Source: Serripes groenlandicus
Taxonomy: Eukaryota > Mollusca > Bivalvia > Cardiida > Cardiidae
Direction: 5' to 3'
Assembly (NCBI GenBank): GCA_031761405.1
Contig: JASEVX010000008.1
Location: 38,025,511-38,089,510, forward strand
DNA length: 64,000 nucleotides
Below, one piece after another: positions 1 to 11,446 of this stretch (its first letter is position 1; the number at the start of each line of letters is the position of its first letter). Made by a program: the position numbers and the translations under genes. A model generated the notes under the pieces. That model worked only from the letters and a program-made list of their open reading frames with translations, searched no databases and was not told where the DNA came from.

Positions 1-130
1 TAGACTTGAAAATATTGGGACAATTGAAGAAATTGCTCATCATGAGCAATTTCTCCCATTTCCTACAATCTTTACAAAAGTTGTCTGCTTCAGAGGCATC
101 AGAAAGGGTCTGTATGGGAGAATGTGTTAA
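1..130 (+). repeat. TTAA-hairpin MITE, right part, cut by window edge
   Basis: The central dyad is present, with closing arms GCTC and GAGC at 35-47, followed by a degraded CTGCTTCAG subterminal motif and a right end decayed to gtgttaa. The left terminus would lie before the window. Confidence 0.75.
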
Positions 131-1326
131 TGCAACATGTGACAGACCGAGATCCCCATGAATCTCCCTAAACAGACAGACAGGTGACACAATAAGAAAG
201 AATGGTATTTGACAGAATTCAAATCGGCGCTTTTGAACGTATTTTAACAAAATATTAAGAATAAAGTAAAAAAAGACTCGAAGTAGTTATTCAGATTGGC
301 AATTCACCTTTTCTAGCAATGTTTTCATAAGATATGTATTACAAACTTGTGAAAATGAATCCACACGAGGGAAATGTTTTAAACAATTGCCTGGGAAAGG
401 AAACAATTATTGCAATAACATGTAGTGATCAAATTTGTCTATGACAGTTACTGGCTTAACTGTTAACAAAAGGCGTATAGATTTTAATTTATGAGGGAAA
501 GGGTTATCAGGGTATAGGAAACAGTGGATGAGTCATTCTGTGACCTTTACTACTACTCCATGGCTAGAAGTTCTTTTGTTCAGTTTTATCCCATTAACTT
601 GTAATGCTATTTTTAGACTTTTATAAAATACGAAATATCAGAAACGTCGATATAGGATCAGTAAACAATATTGGGACAAAATAGAAAACACCAAGGAAGG
701 GCAGAATAAAATTCAAGAAAACCTGTTATTTCAAAACCTTTGTGTTGTATTTTTTATGAATGAATCATTTCAATGGAAATGCAAGACATTTTTTTACAAG
801 AAACTGATTGTCATTTAGTTGATGTGATAATTAATCATCTTTTCTTCAAAGGTAAAAAATATATATGAAAATTTGTAAAGTGACCGAAGTCAGACAATTT
901 TGATTGTAAAAAATTGAAAAGATTTTGTCCAGAAATATGTGTAATTTGAATGATAAAATTAAGACAAGTTATTTGCCTCTCAGATTAAGTAGGTGATAGA
1001 TAGATATCTTAGTCTCCTTCATCAAATTGATCTTAATCCTCCTTCAAGCACTTTGATGAATCTTAAAGTAGACAACATTTAAAATCATTTTGGCAAAGGG
1101 GGGATATTGATCACAAGCAAATAATTCCCAAGACAATGTACTTTCATTCTGATTGATATCCCATATATTTTTACCCGGATGTTTTCAAAGTTGTCAGCTG
1201 TTGGAAAAGATTAACCAGAGGCCTTGATAGGGGGGGTTAATAAACTGATGTTTAAACTTCTGAAGAATCTTAAATAAGTGCATTTGGAAAAAGGTGAAGG
1301 AAAAGGTCAGGTTATTTGCCATAAAC
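131..1326. other. No gene or full repeat recognised
   Basis: AT-rich sequence with no convincing coding frame. The only recognisable item is an isolated MITE right tip (gagggaaagggtta) near 492-506, without the rest of an element. Confidence 0.5.
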
Positions 1327-1565
1327 TGTCGCAGTTGTGTAATGGTAGAGCGTCCACCTTGTGTGAATGAGTTGGCGTCTCGGGTCAAACCAAATACTTA
1401 AAAAATGGTAGTAAGGCTGCCTTCCTTGGTGCTCAGGGTTGCTGGACTGACTGACTGGCTGGTGTCAGGATTAATGGACCAGTAGTACTGGTAACTTACC
1501 CATGAAATGCTGTGAAATAACTGACAAATTATTGAAAGCAGCTTAAAACAACAAACAATAAATCA
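1327..1565 (+). repeat. tRNA-headed SINE, near full length
   Basis: The head carries an A-box-like stretch (aatggtagagcgtcc, about 1341-1355) and a B-box-like stretch (cgggtcaaacc, about 1381-1390), as in tRNA-derived SINEs transcribed by RNA polymerase III. The body has the cttccttggtgctcaggg and actggtaacttacc motifs shared with other copies. The tail has gaaagcagcttaaaac followed by an A-rich end. It is the most complete + strand copy here. Confidence 0.7.
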
Positions 1566-1744
1566 TTGTCATGCAGAGCTCTAGAAATTGAAAAGAACAA
1601 AATAGACATTTTGAAAATTGGAAGTTTGCTTTTGATGCATACTGGTAAATATAAAAAAACCTGACAGTTCTCCGAAGTTTTTCTCAAAAGAGGCGCTGAA
1701 TGCTGTCTGTATCAGGTAAAGGGGTAACCTTTGAAACAATCATC

Positions 1745-1961
1745 TGAACCCTTTCCAACAAATCTGCAGCAGACAACTTTGAAAACATCTGTGCAGAAAT
1801 ATGAACCATCACAATTAATGTTTATTTATTAAATAGAATTGAAAATATTGTGGCAAATGGTGAAATTGCTCATTATGAGCAATTTCACCTTTGCCACAAT
1901 ATTTTCAAAAGTCATCTGCTGCAGATGCGTCAATTTTTTTCTATATATGGGAAAGGGTTAA
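1745..1961 (+). repeat. TTAA-hairpin MITE, old type, complete
   Basis: The left flank is TGAA (one change from TTAA) and the right flank is TTAA. Both subterminal CTGCAG motifs and the full dyad with loop cattat are present; arms GCTC and GAGC at 1868-1880 pair. Confidence 0.85.
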
Positions 1962-2243
1962 ACAAAAGGGGCTCAACCAAAAGGAGTTGTAATGAGATCA
2001 TTTGCTGTAATTATAAACTTATTCACCAGTTTAACAACTTAAACGGCAGCCATAGAGGGCTGTTCTGGTATTCTGTTACCAATTTGTTATTGTGTATTGC
2101 AACTGATGTGAGGAATTGAAGTCTAGATTTCTCCCTGTGATAAACAAGGCTTTGTTAAAACTGTTCATTTGTGCATGCTTGTTCTTGTAAAATGGCTTTT
2201 TTTTTTGGTAGTCCATAAACTTTTGTTGTGCAAAGTATTGAGT

Positions 2244-2443
2244 TTAACCCTTTCCTATAATGTATGCAGCAGACGACTTCTGAAAGCATTGTAGAAAAAG
2301 GAGAGATAGCTCGATCATGATGAGCAATTTCTTCTTTTGCAACAATGTCTGACTTTATACAATAACTACACATCTATTTATAGAAATATTCATTTTGAAG
2401 TCGGCTGCTATAGATTTTTGTCATAATATGTAGGAAAAGGTTT
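2244..2443 (-). repeat. TTAA-hairpin MITE, degraded right end
   Basis: Good left end (ttaaccctttcc) and dyad close behind it, so the element is in the minus orientation. The right tip has decayed to taggaaaaggttt. Confidence 0.75.
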
Positions 2444-3699
2444 CTATGGTAAATACTGTACCCTCTTTTTATTCAAGTGAGATTATAAAATGTTCTTGTT
2501 ATACCAGCAACAAATGCTGAGCAATCTGATCAGACTACACACAGACACTTCCTATGTTTTACCATGCGGTTCAGTGTTCACTCCAGACATGTGGGGGTCA
2601 AAACCCTCAGTGTGAAGGTCAAAGGAATCCAGATTTTAGTTCACAAGCTTCAACACAAATTTTATACCAGATTATCTTTTAAGATCAAGATTTGAACTTT
2701 TAAGATGTTATAAAACTTGAATATTCTGTTAACATTAATTTACATTCTTTTTTAATTCTATAAAAAATAAAACATGTACATTGTTGTACTTGTTCTAAAC
2801 TAAACACGTTTCAACAAGCGGGGTCTTTCTACAGAATCCTGTCTAGTTAACCTCTAATTTTCTTGCAAACCTTCAGCATTATGGGCATCTATAATATTCA
2901 TAGCTTTTCTTAAGCACTGGAAGCTTACAATTTGTTTTACAAGTGTCTGGATATATACATGCTGCATGTATTGGTTTAATAGTTAGTACAATGCACTTGC
3001 CTGAAAATGTTGCTGTTTTAGTAAAATTTAATGAAATGGAAACTAAAATTGATGTTTTCAATAGAAAAAACTGCCATTGAAAAGAGAGGAAAGGACTCAT
3101 TATTTTCATCTTAGTATCTGATTTTATCCTTCCATTGTCCGTCAAAATGGATTTGCTGGCAGATTTAGTTAGTAGCAGCTTAGATCTTTTCTATCAATAG
3201 ACCTGTCCTTTCTTGTTGAACTGAAAAATGTCGGAACAAAACTTTTTAATCTTTTTGTTATATTTGAAGCAGCCGGCTACACATCGGATATATTGACAAA
3301 AGTGTTTAATGAAAATATGATTGAGAGATGAACATCATCTTGAAACTTTTATCAAAACATTTTTTACTGTCAATAATTTTTTGAAGAAAGACCTTGATAA
3401 ATAGGTTTTATTTGGTTTACATTTCATTGGGTTTAATATCATATTATATCATGATATACAAGATGAATGAAACTGGCTTTATGTATTATTCTTGGTTAGC
3501 ACATAGGACAATTTAGAAAACATCTAGACACAAAGTATGGAAAATCTCTATCTATAACTGAAAGATAAGAGTTGAAATCTTTGTTGCAAAAGGTTAAATG
3601 GTTTCAAAATGGTTAAAAAAAGATGGACATGCATCAAGGTATCAATCGTAATCAGTGGTTCAAGCCTAGCCCTAGCCTTGAATGGTTTAATTGAAACAA
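2444..3699. other. No gene or repeat recognised
   Basis: AT-rich sequence without a convincing exon, RNA gene or copy of the local repeat families. Confidence 0.45.
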
Positions 3700-3970
3700 T
3701 TCTTGGCACTCAGGGTTGCAGGGTTATCATAAAGACTGACTGGCAGTAGTACTGGTAACTTACCAGGAAACGCCGTGATATAACTGACTGGCAGTAGTAC
3801 TGGTAACTTACCAGGAAACGCCGTGATATAACTGACTGGCGGTAGTACTGGTAACTTACCAGGAAACGTCGTGATATAACTGACTGGCAGTAGTACTGGT
3901 AACTTACCAGGAAACGCCGTGATATAACTGAACAATTAGTGAAAGCGGCTTAAAACGCCATACAATCAAT
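3700..3970 (+). repeat. SINE body and tail with internal amplification
   Basis: It starts in the SINE body (cttggcactcagggttgc) and ends in the family tail (gaaagcggcttaaaacgcc, then acaatcaat). The tRNA-like head is missing. The segment that is single in other copies is present four times (3741-3932). Confidence 0.7.
3741..3932 (+). repeat. 48-bp tandem repeat, four units
   Basis: Units start at 3741, 3789, 3837 and 3885, exactly 48 bp apart and almost identical; differences are single bases such as ggcggt for ggcagt in the third unit. The unit is the tggcagtagtactggtaact part of the SINE. Confidence 0.9.
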
Positions 3971-4023
3971 TCTTTGTTGTTAAATTTTGTTATCCTTCAC
4001 TAGTGTGTCTTCGGGTTTAATAT

Positions 4024-4229
4024 TTAATCCTTTCCAACATACAACAAATCTGCAGCAGATGACTTTTGTGAAAATATAATTAAATTGTTTTAAAAATGAA
4101 GTTGAAAACATTGTGGCCAAAGGAGAAATTGCTCATCATCAGTATTTTCACCTTTGACCACAATGTTTTCAAAAGTCGTCTGCTGCTATTGTGTCAAAAT
4201 GCGTAGACCTTCAAGTGGGAAAGGGTTAA
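4024..4229 (+). repeat. TTAA-hairpin MITE, old type, complete
   Basis: TTAA at 4024-4027 and 4226-4229. CTGCAGCAG on the left, CTGCTGCTA on the right, and a dyad with atcatcagtattttc at the tip that no longer pairs fully. Confidence 0.85.
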
Positions 4230-4324
4230 ATTAATGTTTATACATCAGAAAATTCTTTGCCAGACTATGGCTGATTTCAATGGATATGTCAACCGAGAAA
4301 GTATCTTGTTTGACAAAAACTCGT

Positions 4325-4392
4325 TCCTCCCACACATTTAACTTGTCTGCAGCAGATGGTTTTTGAAAACATTGTGGCAAAAGGAGACTTTT
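4325..4392 (-). repeat. TTAA-hairpin MITE fragment
   Basis: Left-end fragment with CTGCAGCAGATGG and the first dyad arm (gaaaacattgtggcaaaagg). The sequence then leaves the family. Confidence 0.6.
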
Positions 4393-4887
4393 TATGAACC
4401 ATCATGAGGATTTTATGAAAAATATGGCCTCTTAATTGTTTACAAGGTTTTCTAAAATTTGACCTTATTGTAATGAATATGTGAGACAGTTATGCAATTG
4501 ACAGAGATTTGATGAAGATGAATTGGGGAATGAGAAATGGGGGATTCAACTCAATTCAAATTGACTAATTTCTTTTAACAAAATATTTTAAATTAAAATC
4601 AAGATTCAGAACCGATTACATAGAATTTTTCTTATAAATAGAATAATCTACAATTAACCTCTTTTTCAAGAGCCGAGAATTATTTTACCATAAATCTAAT
4701 GGATACATTATGTTTTTGTTCCTGTGAGAATGTTTTTGCATTGTTTTGTGAGACATATGGAGGTTTATTGATGTACAGACTGGCGGAGGTCACAGTCTGT
4801 ATACAACAACAGATGAACAGCGTGTAGACTGGTTCTTCTTCATGGTTCAAATGATCAGGTCAGCAGATGGTGATCTTCGAGGTGTTT

Positions 4888-5164
4888 CACTTTCCCACAT
4901 ACAACAAATATGAACAGACAACATGGTACCCTTTCCCACATACAACACATATGAGCAGACAACAGGGTATCCTTTCCCACATGCAACAAATATGAGTAGA
5001 CAACAGGGTACCCTTTTCTTCATAAAACAGCAGACAACTTTGAAAACGTCTGGGCAAAAATATGGTAAACCTATAAATTAAAAGGTTACTGAAAATAGTT
5101 GTAAACATTGTTGGCAAATGGTGAAATTGCTCACAATAATGTGTCTGTAAGTGGGAAAGGGTAA
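4888..5164 (+). repeat. TTAA-hairpin MITE with amplified left end
   Basis: An old-type copy whose left terminus is repeated in tandem before the rest of the element continues (cagcagacaactttgaaaac). The right arm is reduced and the right tip reads gtgggaaagggtaaaa. Confidence 0.75.
4891..5013 (+). repeat. 41-bp tandem repeat of a MITE terminus
   Basis: Tips tttcccacat start at 4891, 4932 and 4973, 41 bp apart, with a fourth decayed tip near 5014. Each unit contains the MITE tip plus the acaaatatgagcagacaac stretch. Confidence 0.85.
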
Positions 5165-5457
5165 AATGGAGGATAACAGGATTGGATAAAAAAATCACTT
5201 AGCTTGTAGAGACCTATATTGTTGGTACTGAATCTTGATAATGACTACAATCAATGAATGAGTTGATTTAATACAGGTTTTTGGGTAAGCTTGACAAAAA
5301 TATGATTTCTGAAACTATGTACAATTCAAAGTTGAATTCTTAAGCAGTTAACAAATTCAGTGGTTAAATGGTTGCGTACATTTCATCTTGTTGAACTGGG
5401 AATCTGTAGAATGCTTGCAGTAAACTTTGAAAACAATCAATAGTCGAAACCATAGTA

Positions 5458-5665
5458 TTAACCCTATCTCGCAGACAATAAATCTGTAGCAGATGACTTT
5501 AATAACATAGTGACAAAAACCTGAAAAATCTCCATAAAAGATGGCTTACTTTAATTGTTAAATAAAGTCGGAATACATCATGAGCAATTTCACCTTTGAC
5601 CACAATGTTTCAAAAGCCATCGCTGCTATTGCATCAACATGTGTCTGCAGGTGGGAAAGGGTTAA
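5458..5665 (+). repeat. TTAA-hairpin MITE, old type
   Basis: TTAA at 5458-5461 and 5662-5665. Left tip decayed to accctatctcgc; the left dyad arm is poor and the right one good. Confidence 0.75.
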
Positions 5666-5785
5666 GTTAGCCACAACTCTGCAGCAGACAACTGAAAATA
5701 TTTAGGCTAAAATTGGGTCAATCACTATATATAGGAATATAATTATTGAATCAGTTGAAAGCATAGTGACAAAAGGTGAATCTTC
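5662..5785 (+). repeat. TTAA-hairpin MITE, left part
   Basis: Abuts the previous copy at a shared TTAA and has CTGCAGCAGACAACTGAAAA and the left dyad arm. The right half is absent. Confidence 0.6.
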
Positions 5786-5943
5786 CTGGTCAGCTCCTTA
5801 TTTTATGTGTGGCTGAATATGGTTATGAAACATGTAAACTTTATTTTAGGGCACATGTTATATCAAAAGATTATCTTTTATTTCCATGTATTAAACCCAC
5901 TGTTTCAGAAAATATTTATGTATCTTGTTCATTTCCAAGGTCT

Positions 5944-6146
5944 TGTCCTTTATCCACATACAAAATCGAATGACTTTGAAAAAATCTAAGCAAACATCTA
6001 GAATGCCTTTATTAATAAAAAATAGAATTAATGCATAGTTGCAAAATATTGTGGCAAAAGGAGAAATTGTTTATTATGATCAATTTATTCTTTTCTGTAA
6101 ATGTTTCTAAATGCTGTTTGCGAAGTCATCTCAAGAAGAGGGTTAA
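5944..6146 (+). repeat. TTAA-hairpin MITE, degraded
   Basis: Left tip cctttatccacatac, recognisable dyad (attgtggcaaaaggagaaattg), right end agagggttaa. Subterminal motifs are largely lost. Confidence 0.6.
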
Positions 6147-6372
6147 TGCTTTTCCACATACAGATGCTTTCTGGGGCAGCTGTAGCAGACAGCTTTTGAA
6201 GGCACTGTGGCAAGAGACAAATTGCTCATAATGAGTAATATCTCCTTTTGCCACAAAGTTTTCAACTATATTCAAAAATTAAGCAATCATTTATATAAAC
6301 ATTTGCAATATTTTTGGCTAGATGTTTTAAAATTTGTTTGCTGCAGATTTGTTGTATGCGGGAAAGGTTTTA
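6143..6372 (-). repeat. TTAA-hairpin MITE, old type
   Basis: Shares the TTAA at 6143-6146 with its left neighbour, so the two stand end to end in opposite orientation. Dyad near the left end, CTGCAG near the right, tip gggaaaggttt. Confidence 0.7.
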
Positions 6373-6635
6373 TATGTGATTTGTGATGCCAGAGTGCGTC
6401 TATGTTGAATGAAGGGTTGATATATTGAGACCAGTGCAGGGTTTCACCAGGGGAAGAAAAACGTCTGCTCATTTTGGAGTCCGTTTTTACTTTCTGCTGC
6501 AAAACCCATTATATGCATGCAGGGTACCGATCGTAGAATGCAGTGAAATGTGTTTCATTCTTGAACCTTTCCCATGAAGCAAACAACATAATGTGGAAAA
6601 CATGGGCATGAAATGAATTCATTTCTCTCTTGCTC

Positions 6636-6802
6636 TTAACCCTTTGTCCCCATGCAGATCTGCTGCAGATGGCTTCTGAACTTTGTGGTAAAAGGAGAAA
6701 TGGCTCATCATGAACAATTTCTCCTTTGAAAGAGATTTTTCATGTTTGCCATGGCATTTTCAAAGTCGTCTGCTGAATATTTGTTTTATGTCGGAAAGGT
6801 TG
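6636..6802 (-). repeat. TTAA-hairpin MITE
   Basis: TTAA at 6636; CTGCTGCAGATGG and a full dyad follow. The middle is shortened and the right end reads tcggaaaggttga. Confidence 0.7.
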
Positions 6803-6847
6803 ATTGGTTACCAGATGTGGTAATACTTTTGAGTTCTTTTCTTTGAA

Positions 6848-7021
6848 TTAACCCCTTCCCACATACAACAAATCTGCAGCAGACGACTTTAAATACATTG
6901 AGTCAGTTTGTAACTCAAAATGAAAGAACAAGTATTGAATAAAGTAGAAAACATTGTGGCAGATGGAGAAAGTATTCTTCTGCGAGGCGTCGGAAAGCGT
7001 CTATATGTAGGAAAGGGTTAA
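6848..7021 (+). repeat. TTAA-hairpin MITE lacking the right dyad arm
   Basis: TTAA at 6848-6851 and 7018-7021 with good tips on both sides. Between the left dyad arm and gaggcgtcggaaagcgtc the return arm is deleted. Confidence 0.8.
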
Positions 7022-7125
7022 GAGATATTTACATTTTATCTCAAAATGTTTTCAAAGTGAGGGTATTATTGTGAAAACCATGTTTTCAAAAGTCTGCTGC
7101 TAAGGCATAGCGCCATCTGCATAAA

Positions 7126-7350
7126 TAAAGCCTTTCCCTCATAGACGCTTTCTGACTTGTCTGCAGCAGACAGTTTTTTGAAAACATGGCGACAAAAGAA
7201 GACATTGCTCAAAACAAGCAATTTCTCCTTTTGCCATGTTTTCAACTTTTTGCAGTAATTAAACCTTCATTTATAGAGAGTTTCAGGGTTTTTGCTGTGA
7301 TGTTTTTAAAGTTGTCTACTGCAGATTTGTTGTTTTTGGGAAAGGGTTAA
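7126..7350 (-). repeat. TTAA-hairpin MITE
   Basis: Left flank taaag, tip cctttccctcatagacgc, dyad with loop caaaac, right tip gggaaagggttaa ending at 7350. Confidence 0.8.
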
Positions 7351-7470
7351 AGGAGTAACCCTGTCTGAGGCATCTGCAGCAGACAGTTTTTGAAAACTGA
7401 CAAAATGAAAAATTGCTCCAATGACATTTTTTTTCAACTGTATTCAATTCTTTTATCTTTATGGAGATAA
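7347..7470 (-). repeat. TTAA-hairpin MITE, left part
   Basis: Starts at the TTAA shared with the previous copy and has CTGCAGCAGACAGTTTTTG and a shortened dyad. The right half is not recognisable. Confidence 0.55.
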
Positions 7471-7560
7471 AAAACAACTTTATATTATGTAAATGCAGAA
7501 TGGCACGTCTCATTTACTCAGAAATTACATGTAAAGACAGATGTGAAAATGAACTGCTAT

Positions 7561-7975
7561 TTAACTCTTTCCCATAATATATGAAATAAATCTGCAGCAG
7601 ACGACTGCAATAATCTAGGCATAGTAGTATGGAAAATCTCTGCAAGTGAAAGTATAAATACTGAATTTTTTTTTTAACCCTTTCCCTCATACGACAATTC
7701 TGCAGCAGACGACTTTGAACGTATTTTATCAAAACATAGAAAATCTCCATAATTGAATGGATAACCTATGACAAAAAGTGGAAAACATTGTGACACGTTT
7801 TGTGCAATTTCTTCTTTTGTCACTATGTTTTCAAAAAGCTGTCTGCTGCAGAGGCGTCAGAAAGCGTCTATATGAGGGAAAGGGTTAACATTGCTACAAA
7901 AGTGGAATTTGCTTTTTTTGTAGCGATTTCTCACTTTATCACTATGTCTTCTGCTGCAGGATTTTCGGGAAAGTG
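7561..7975 (+). repeat. Old MITE interrupted by a younger copy
   Basis: The left part (7561-7673) has a ttaactctttccc tip and CTGCAGCAGACGACTG. The sequence resumes after the insert at 7889 with an eroded dyad and cttctgctgcag. The break falls at TTAA. Confidence 0.65.
7674..7888 (+). repeat. TTAA-hairpin MITE, young type, nested
   Basis: TTAA at 7674-7677 and 7885-7888 with tips CCCTTTCCCTCATACG and ATGAGGGAAAGGG. The dyad lacks part of the left arm (acattgtgacacgttttgtgc). Confidence 0.9.
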
Positions 7976-8214
7976 TTTGTGTGTGGAAGAAAATAAATAT
8001 AAAATTGCCAGCTTGCAAATTGGACTAATTAACATGAGTAAGTTCTATGGTCATAAGTGGTTTCAAGTTGTTAAGAGGAAATGCGGACAAATGTCATTTA
8101 AAGTACTACTTAACAGAATGGAGGATAAATAGTTAAAAAACAATTTTATTGTGGACAACAATTCTTGCCTTCATTATTGATAAATAAATTGAGGAAGTAT
8201 AAAATTTGGGCTAG

Positions 8215-8760
8215 AAATACAGTGCAGAGCACAAGAACCATAACTCTAATTTACATAATTACAGAGTTGCCCTTTGTTACTTTTTCTTGTGTGTAGAGTC
8301 TTGTCCGGAGCATAACTTTAAAACTAATTGTTGGAATTTAATAAAACTTCATACAATGATACAACACATTGAGAGAAAGTGCTGTGTACAGAAAACATAA
8401 CTCTACTTTACCTAAATACAGAGCTTTTGCCCTTTGTTACTATTTCTTGTCCGGAGATTTACTTTATAACTAATAGATAACTCTAATTTACATAATTACA
8501 GAGTAATTGCCCTTTGTTACTGTTTCTTGTTCGTAGAGTCTTGTCCGGAGCATAACTTTAAAACTTATTGTTGGAACCATAACTCTAATTTACATAATGA
8601 CAGAGTTATTGCCCTTTGTTACTTTTTGTTGAGCGTAGAATAATTTCAAAACTAATGGATGGAATTCAATAAAACTTCATACTATGATACAACACATTGA
8701 GAGGATGTGCGGTGTACACGAACCATAACTCTTAATTTACATAATTACAGGAGTCCAGTA
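8215..8760 (-). repeat. Degenerate tandem array
   Basis: The phrase cataactctaatttacataa recurs near 8237, 8394, 8477, 8577 and 8723, each followed by an agagtt-gccctttgttac stretch. Spacings of about 158, 83, 100 and 145 bp suggest an array of roughly 150-160 bp monomers with internal deletions. Read on the minus strand it gives AAAGGGCAATAACTCT, which resembles the monomers at 62.7-63.4 kb. Confidence 0.7.
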
Positions 8761-8776
8761 TTATCAAAAGAATTGT

Positions 8777-8983
8777 TTAACCCTTTCCCTCATACGATAA
8801 TTCTGCAGCAAAAACATAGAAAATCTCTAAAATTGAATGGATAACCTATGACTAAAAGTGGAAAACATTGTGTCAAAATGAGAAATTGCTGGTTTTGAGC
8901 AACTTCTTATTTTTCACTGTGTTTTCAAAAAGCCGTCTGCTGCAGAGGCATCAGAAGCCGTGTATATGAGGGAAAGGGTTTAA
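8777..8983 (+). repeat. TTAA-hairpin MITE, young type
   Basis: TTAA at 8777-8780; right end gggtttaa. Lacks about 25 bp after CTGCAGCA; dyad closed by ggttttgagc. Confidence 0.85.
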
Positions 8984-9160
8984 AAAAAACATTTAACCTC
9001 CAACTATCTTTTTTTGTAACAGTTTACAAAGATAATTAATCATAATATAGAAAATCAATTTGTTACAAATGCTGTATCATTTATCTCACTGATTTGCACT
9101 AATTTATACAGTTGGGAGTCGTTGGTGAATTACAACTGTAAATATTGTTATATCATCCAC

Positions 9161-9298
9161 TGAAAATGATCGATGTTATTTTTCTTACCTTTCAAACAAT
9201 CTCATCTGTTTTAAACTCTTTCCCACCTCTGAAAATGATCGATGTTATTTTTCTTACCTTTCAAACAATCTCATCTGTTTTAAACTCTTTCCCACCTG
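9161..9298 (+). repeat. 69-bp perfect direct duplication
   Basis: A 69-bp unit starting tgaaaatgatcgatgtta occurs at 9161 and again at 9230 without a visible difference. The unit ends in a MITE tip (actctttcccacc), so the tip of the following element was copied with it. Confidence 0.9.
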
Positions 9299-9437
9299 CA
9301 TACGACTTTTGAAAACATTTTGGCGAATAAAAAAATTCTCAAATTGATTGAGCGATATCAATAAATGGTCTTTTATTTATAGAGATTTGCCAAGATGTAA
9401 TCTGCTACAAATAAGTTGTATTTTGGAAAAAGGTTGA
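9280..9437 (-). repeat. TTAA-hairpin MITE, degraded
   Basis: Tip ttaaactctttccc, one dyad arm (gaaaacattttggcgaa), and a decayed right end ttggaaaaaggttga. Confidence 0.5.
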
Positions 9438-10998
9438 AAGATATCTGCGTGAAATAATATTAAACAAGAAAACATTTTGAATGATAAGTCACGTTTTGAA
9501 ACACAAATAAATCAAAGCGCCAGTGGCACTGTAGTGGCGATCGTATGGAAAATCCTGCAAAGTAACAAGCAGTATATCGGTGTAGGGCTTGCGATGACTC
9601 TGGTGCGGGTATATTTGAGAATGTATCAACCCTGCATCTTTTGACAGTAGAATAATGTTAGTTTGCCAGAATGTTGTCTTGGTGATTATTTAGTTACGTT
9701 CTGAAATTGGTCATGATGTGTTCAAAATTAGGCCATTCCAAAGTTATGAAAAATCTAGTTGGTATTCGATAGACTACCGTTTTAGCTCATTAGAATGACT
9801 ATTTGTAATCTAAATTGTTTGGGTAATCACATGTTTATCACCAGGTCGTTAGGCCATATTAAGATAAAATATATTTTACACTTTAGAAATGACTAAAGAA
9901 AGGAGAGAAAACAGTATCCATTAGTTTGGTGTTTGTTTCAATTATGTCCGATATTAAACAGGTCTGTTCAATTTAGTCCCTTCACATTGCATGATTGAGG
10001 GTTGTCACAGTGTATTTATATGTCTCTGAGGTTGTTAAACTGCTTCGAATAATGTGAGTGCAAAAACAAACACAAAACATGCTCCAAAAGCACAATTTCA
10101 CTATTTGCCAAACTGTTTAATTTATGAAAATATAGGCATATATTATAATGCTAGATCTTCAAACTCAATTAGGCTACACTGTCAGCATTGATTGCTAATT
10201 GACTCTAGAACGTGCAGACGTGTATACATAACGTGTGTACACACTGCCATCGTGTGTCCTTTAAACCTTTGTAAACCAGTCTTATTATCTAGACGCTTTC
10301 ATATATTTAAACAAGTACAAAATAAAGCGTTTATAATATTGAGATTTACAAGCTTTTCTGGTTTTTGGTCTCGCGAGCTATTTATAGAACCTTTTGGAAT
10401 TTCCAGATTTGAGTATCACCAGAGTTGTCGTTATTTGCAAGGCAGAACGCGCAATGATATTTATTATCTGCCAAATCATGACGAAGATAATCAGAGTACA
10501 ACCAACTCCTGCCGAATCAGGTTAAAGGTCAAAAGGTTACGGTTGACTACAGTAAAAATAAAACGAGGCACAGGAGTATCATGATACTCTGCATAGCGTA
10601 CCCAAGACGCCCGATGATATTTATTATCTGCCCAAACATGAAGAAAGATAATATGTAAATAGTTTAACTCTATTTAGATATTTTCTCGATAAATCTCAAA
10701 TATTAGTACCAATCCGGTATCAAAGTAGCACTAACATTATCATTATTAATCGTGTGCCTGCATCACTGATGGAACTATATATATATATATGGGGTTTAAC
10801 GGAAGTGAGTAAATTGCCTTTGCAGAAATATCCAACCGATTGTTCAAATACGACTATATAATTTTTTTTTCGTTGTTGTTGTTTTGGTAGCACTGTGGCG
10901 ATTGTCAACCAATCGCCACAAAAACCTTTCCTCAATTTAATCAGCCTCCTACATTTAGTCAACAGAGTTGTCAAGTGGTTTGGTATGATTGGTAACAA
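9438..10998. other. No gene recognised; one diverged direct repeat
   Basis: A stretch of about 40 bp starting near 10453 (gatatttattatctgcc) recurs near 10612, about 159 bp further. A TA microsatellite lies at about 10776-10791. A 130-codon open frame at 10192-10584 lacks an ATG at its start and resembles no family I know; I do not call it a gene. Confidence 0.45.
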
Positions 10999-11062
10999 TT
11001 AACCCTTTCCCTCATATAGACGCTTTCTGACGCCTCTGCAGCAGACGGCTTTTTGAAAACAA
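10999..11062 (-). repeat. TTAA-hairpin MITE, left terminus only
   Basis: Young-type end (CCCTTTCCCTCATATAGACG, then CTCTGCAGCAGACGG) followed by unrelated sequence after gaaaaca. Confidence 0.8.
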
Positions 11063-11218
11063 ATTTTTCTGGATCAGGGTGTAAGAAAGTTACTAATAAA
11101 AATGCTATGGTAAATATTTACAATAAAGTTGTAGCCATTATTACAGAACCTTTTCAGAAAAAATAAAACATTTGATTTGACCCTTTCCCTTAAATGCTTG
11201 GTTGGACTCGTATCAAAT

Positions 11219-11407
11219 GTAACCCTTTTCCACAGATGACAAATCTGAAGCAAAGGATCTGAAATGACATCTAGGCAAACATGGGAAAACTCTATGGCTG
11301 AATGTTTAATTCTGAAATGAAAGATCTTTTTTGAGCAATTTCTGTCTGTTTCTAAAGTTGTCTACTGCAGAGATGTCAGAATGCATCTGCAAATAGGAAA
11401 GGGTTAA
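11219..11407 (+). repeat. TTAA-hairpin MITE, old type
   Basis: Left end gtaacccttttcc, right end aggaaagggttaa. The left dyad arm is mostly lost; gagcaatttctg remains. Confidence 0.7.
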
Positions 11408-11446
11408 ATCACCTGAAGAATAGTTTTTGATGAAGTTTTTCACTGT

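Noticed and set aside
3687..3935. Minus-strand open frame with repeated peptide motif
   Set aside because: It is the translation of the 48-bp SINE-derived tandem repeat; 48 is divisible by three, so any open frame repeats.
10192..10584. 130-codon open frame as a gene
   Set aside because: No ATG at its start, no family resemblance, low-complexity-free but unconvincing composition, and it overlaps a diverged direct repeat.
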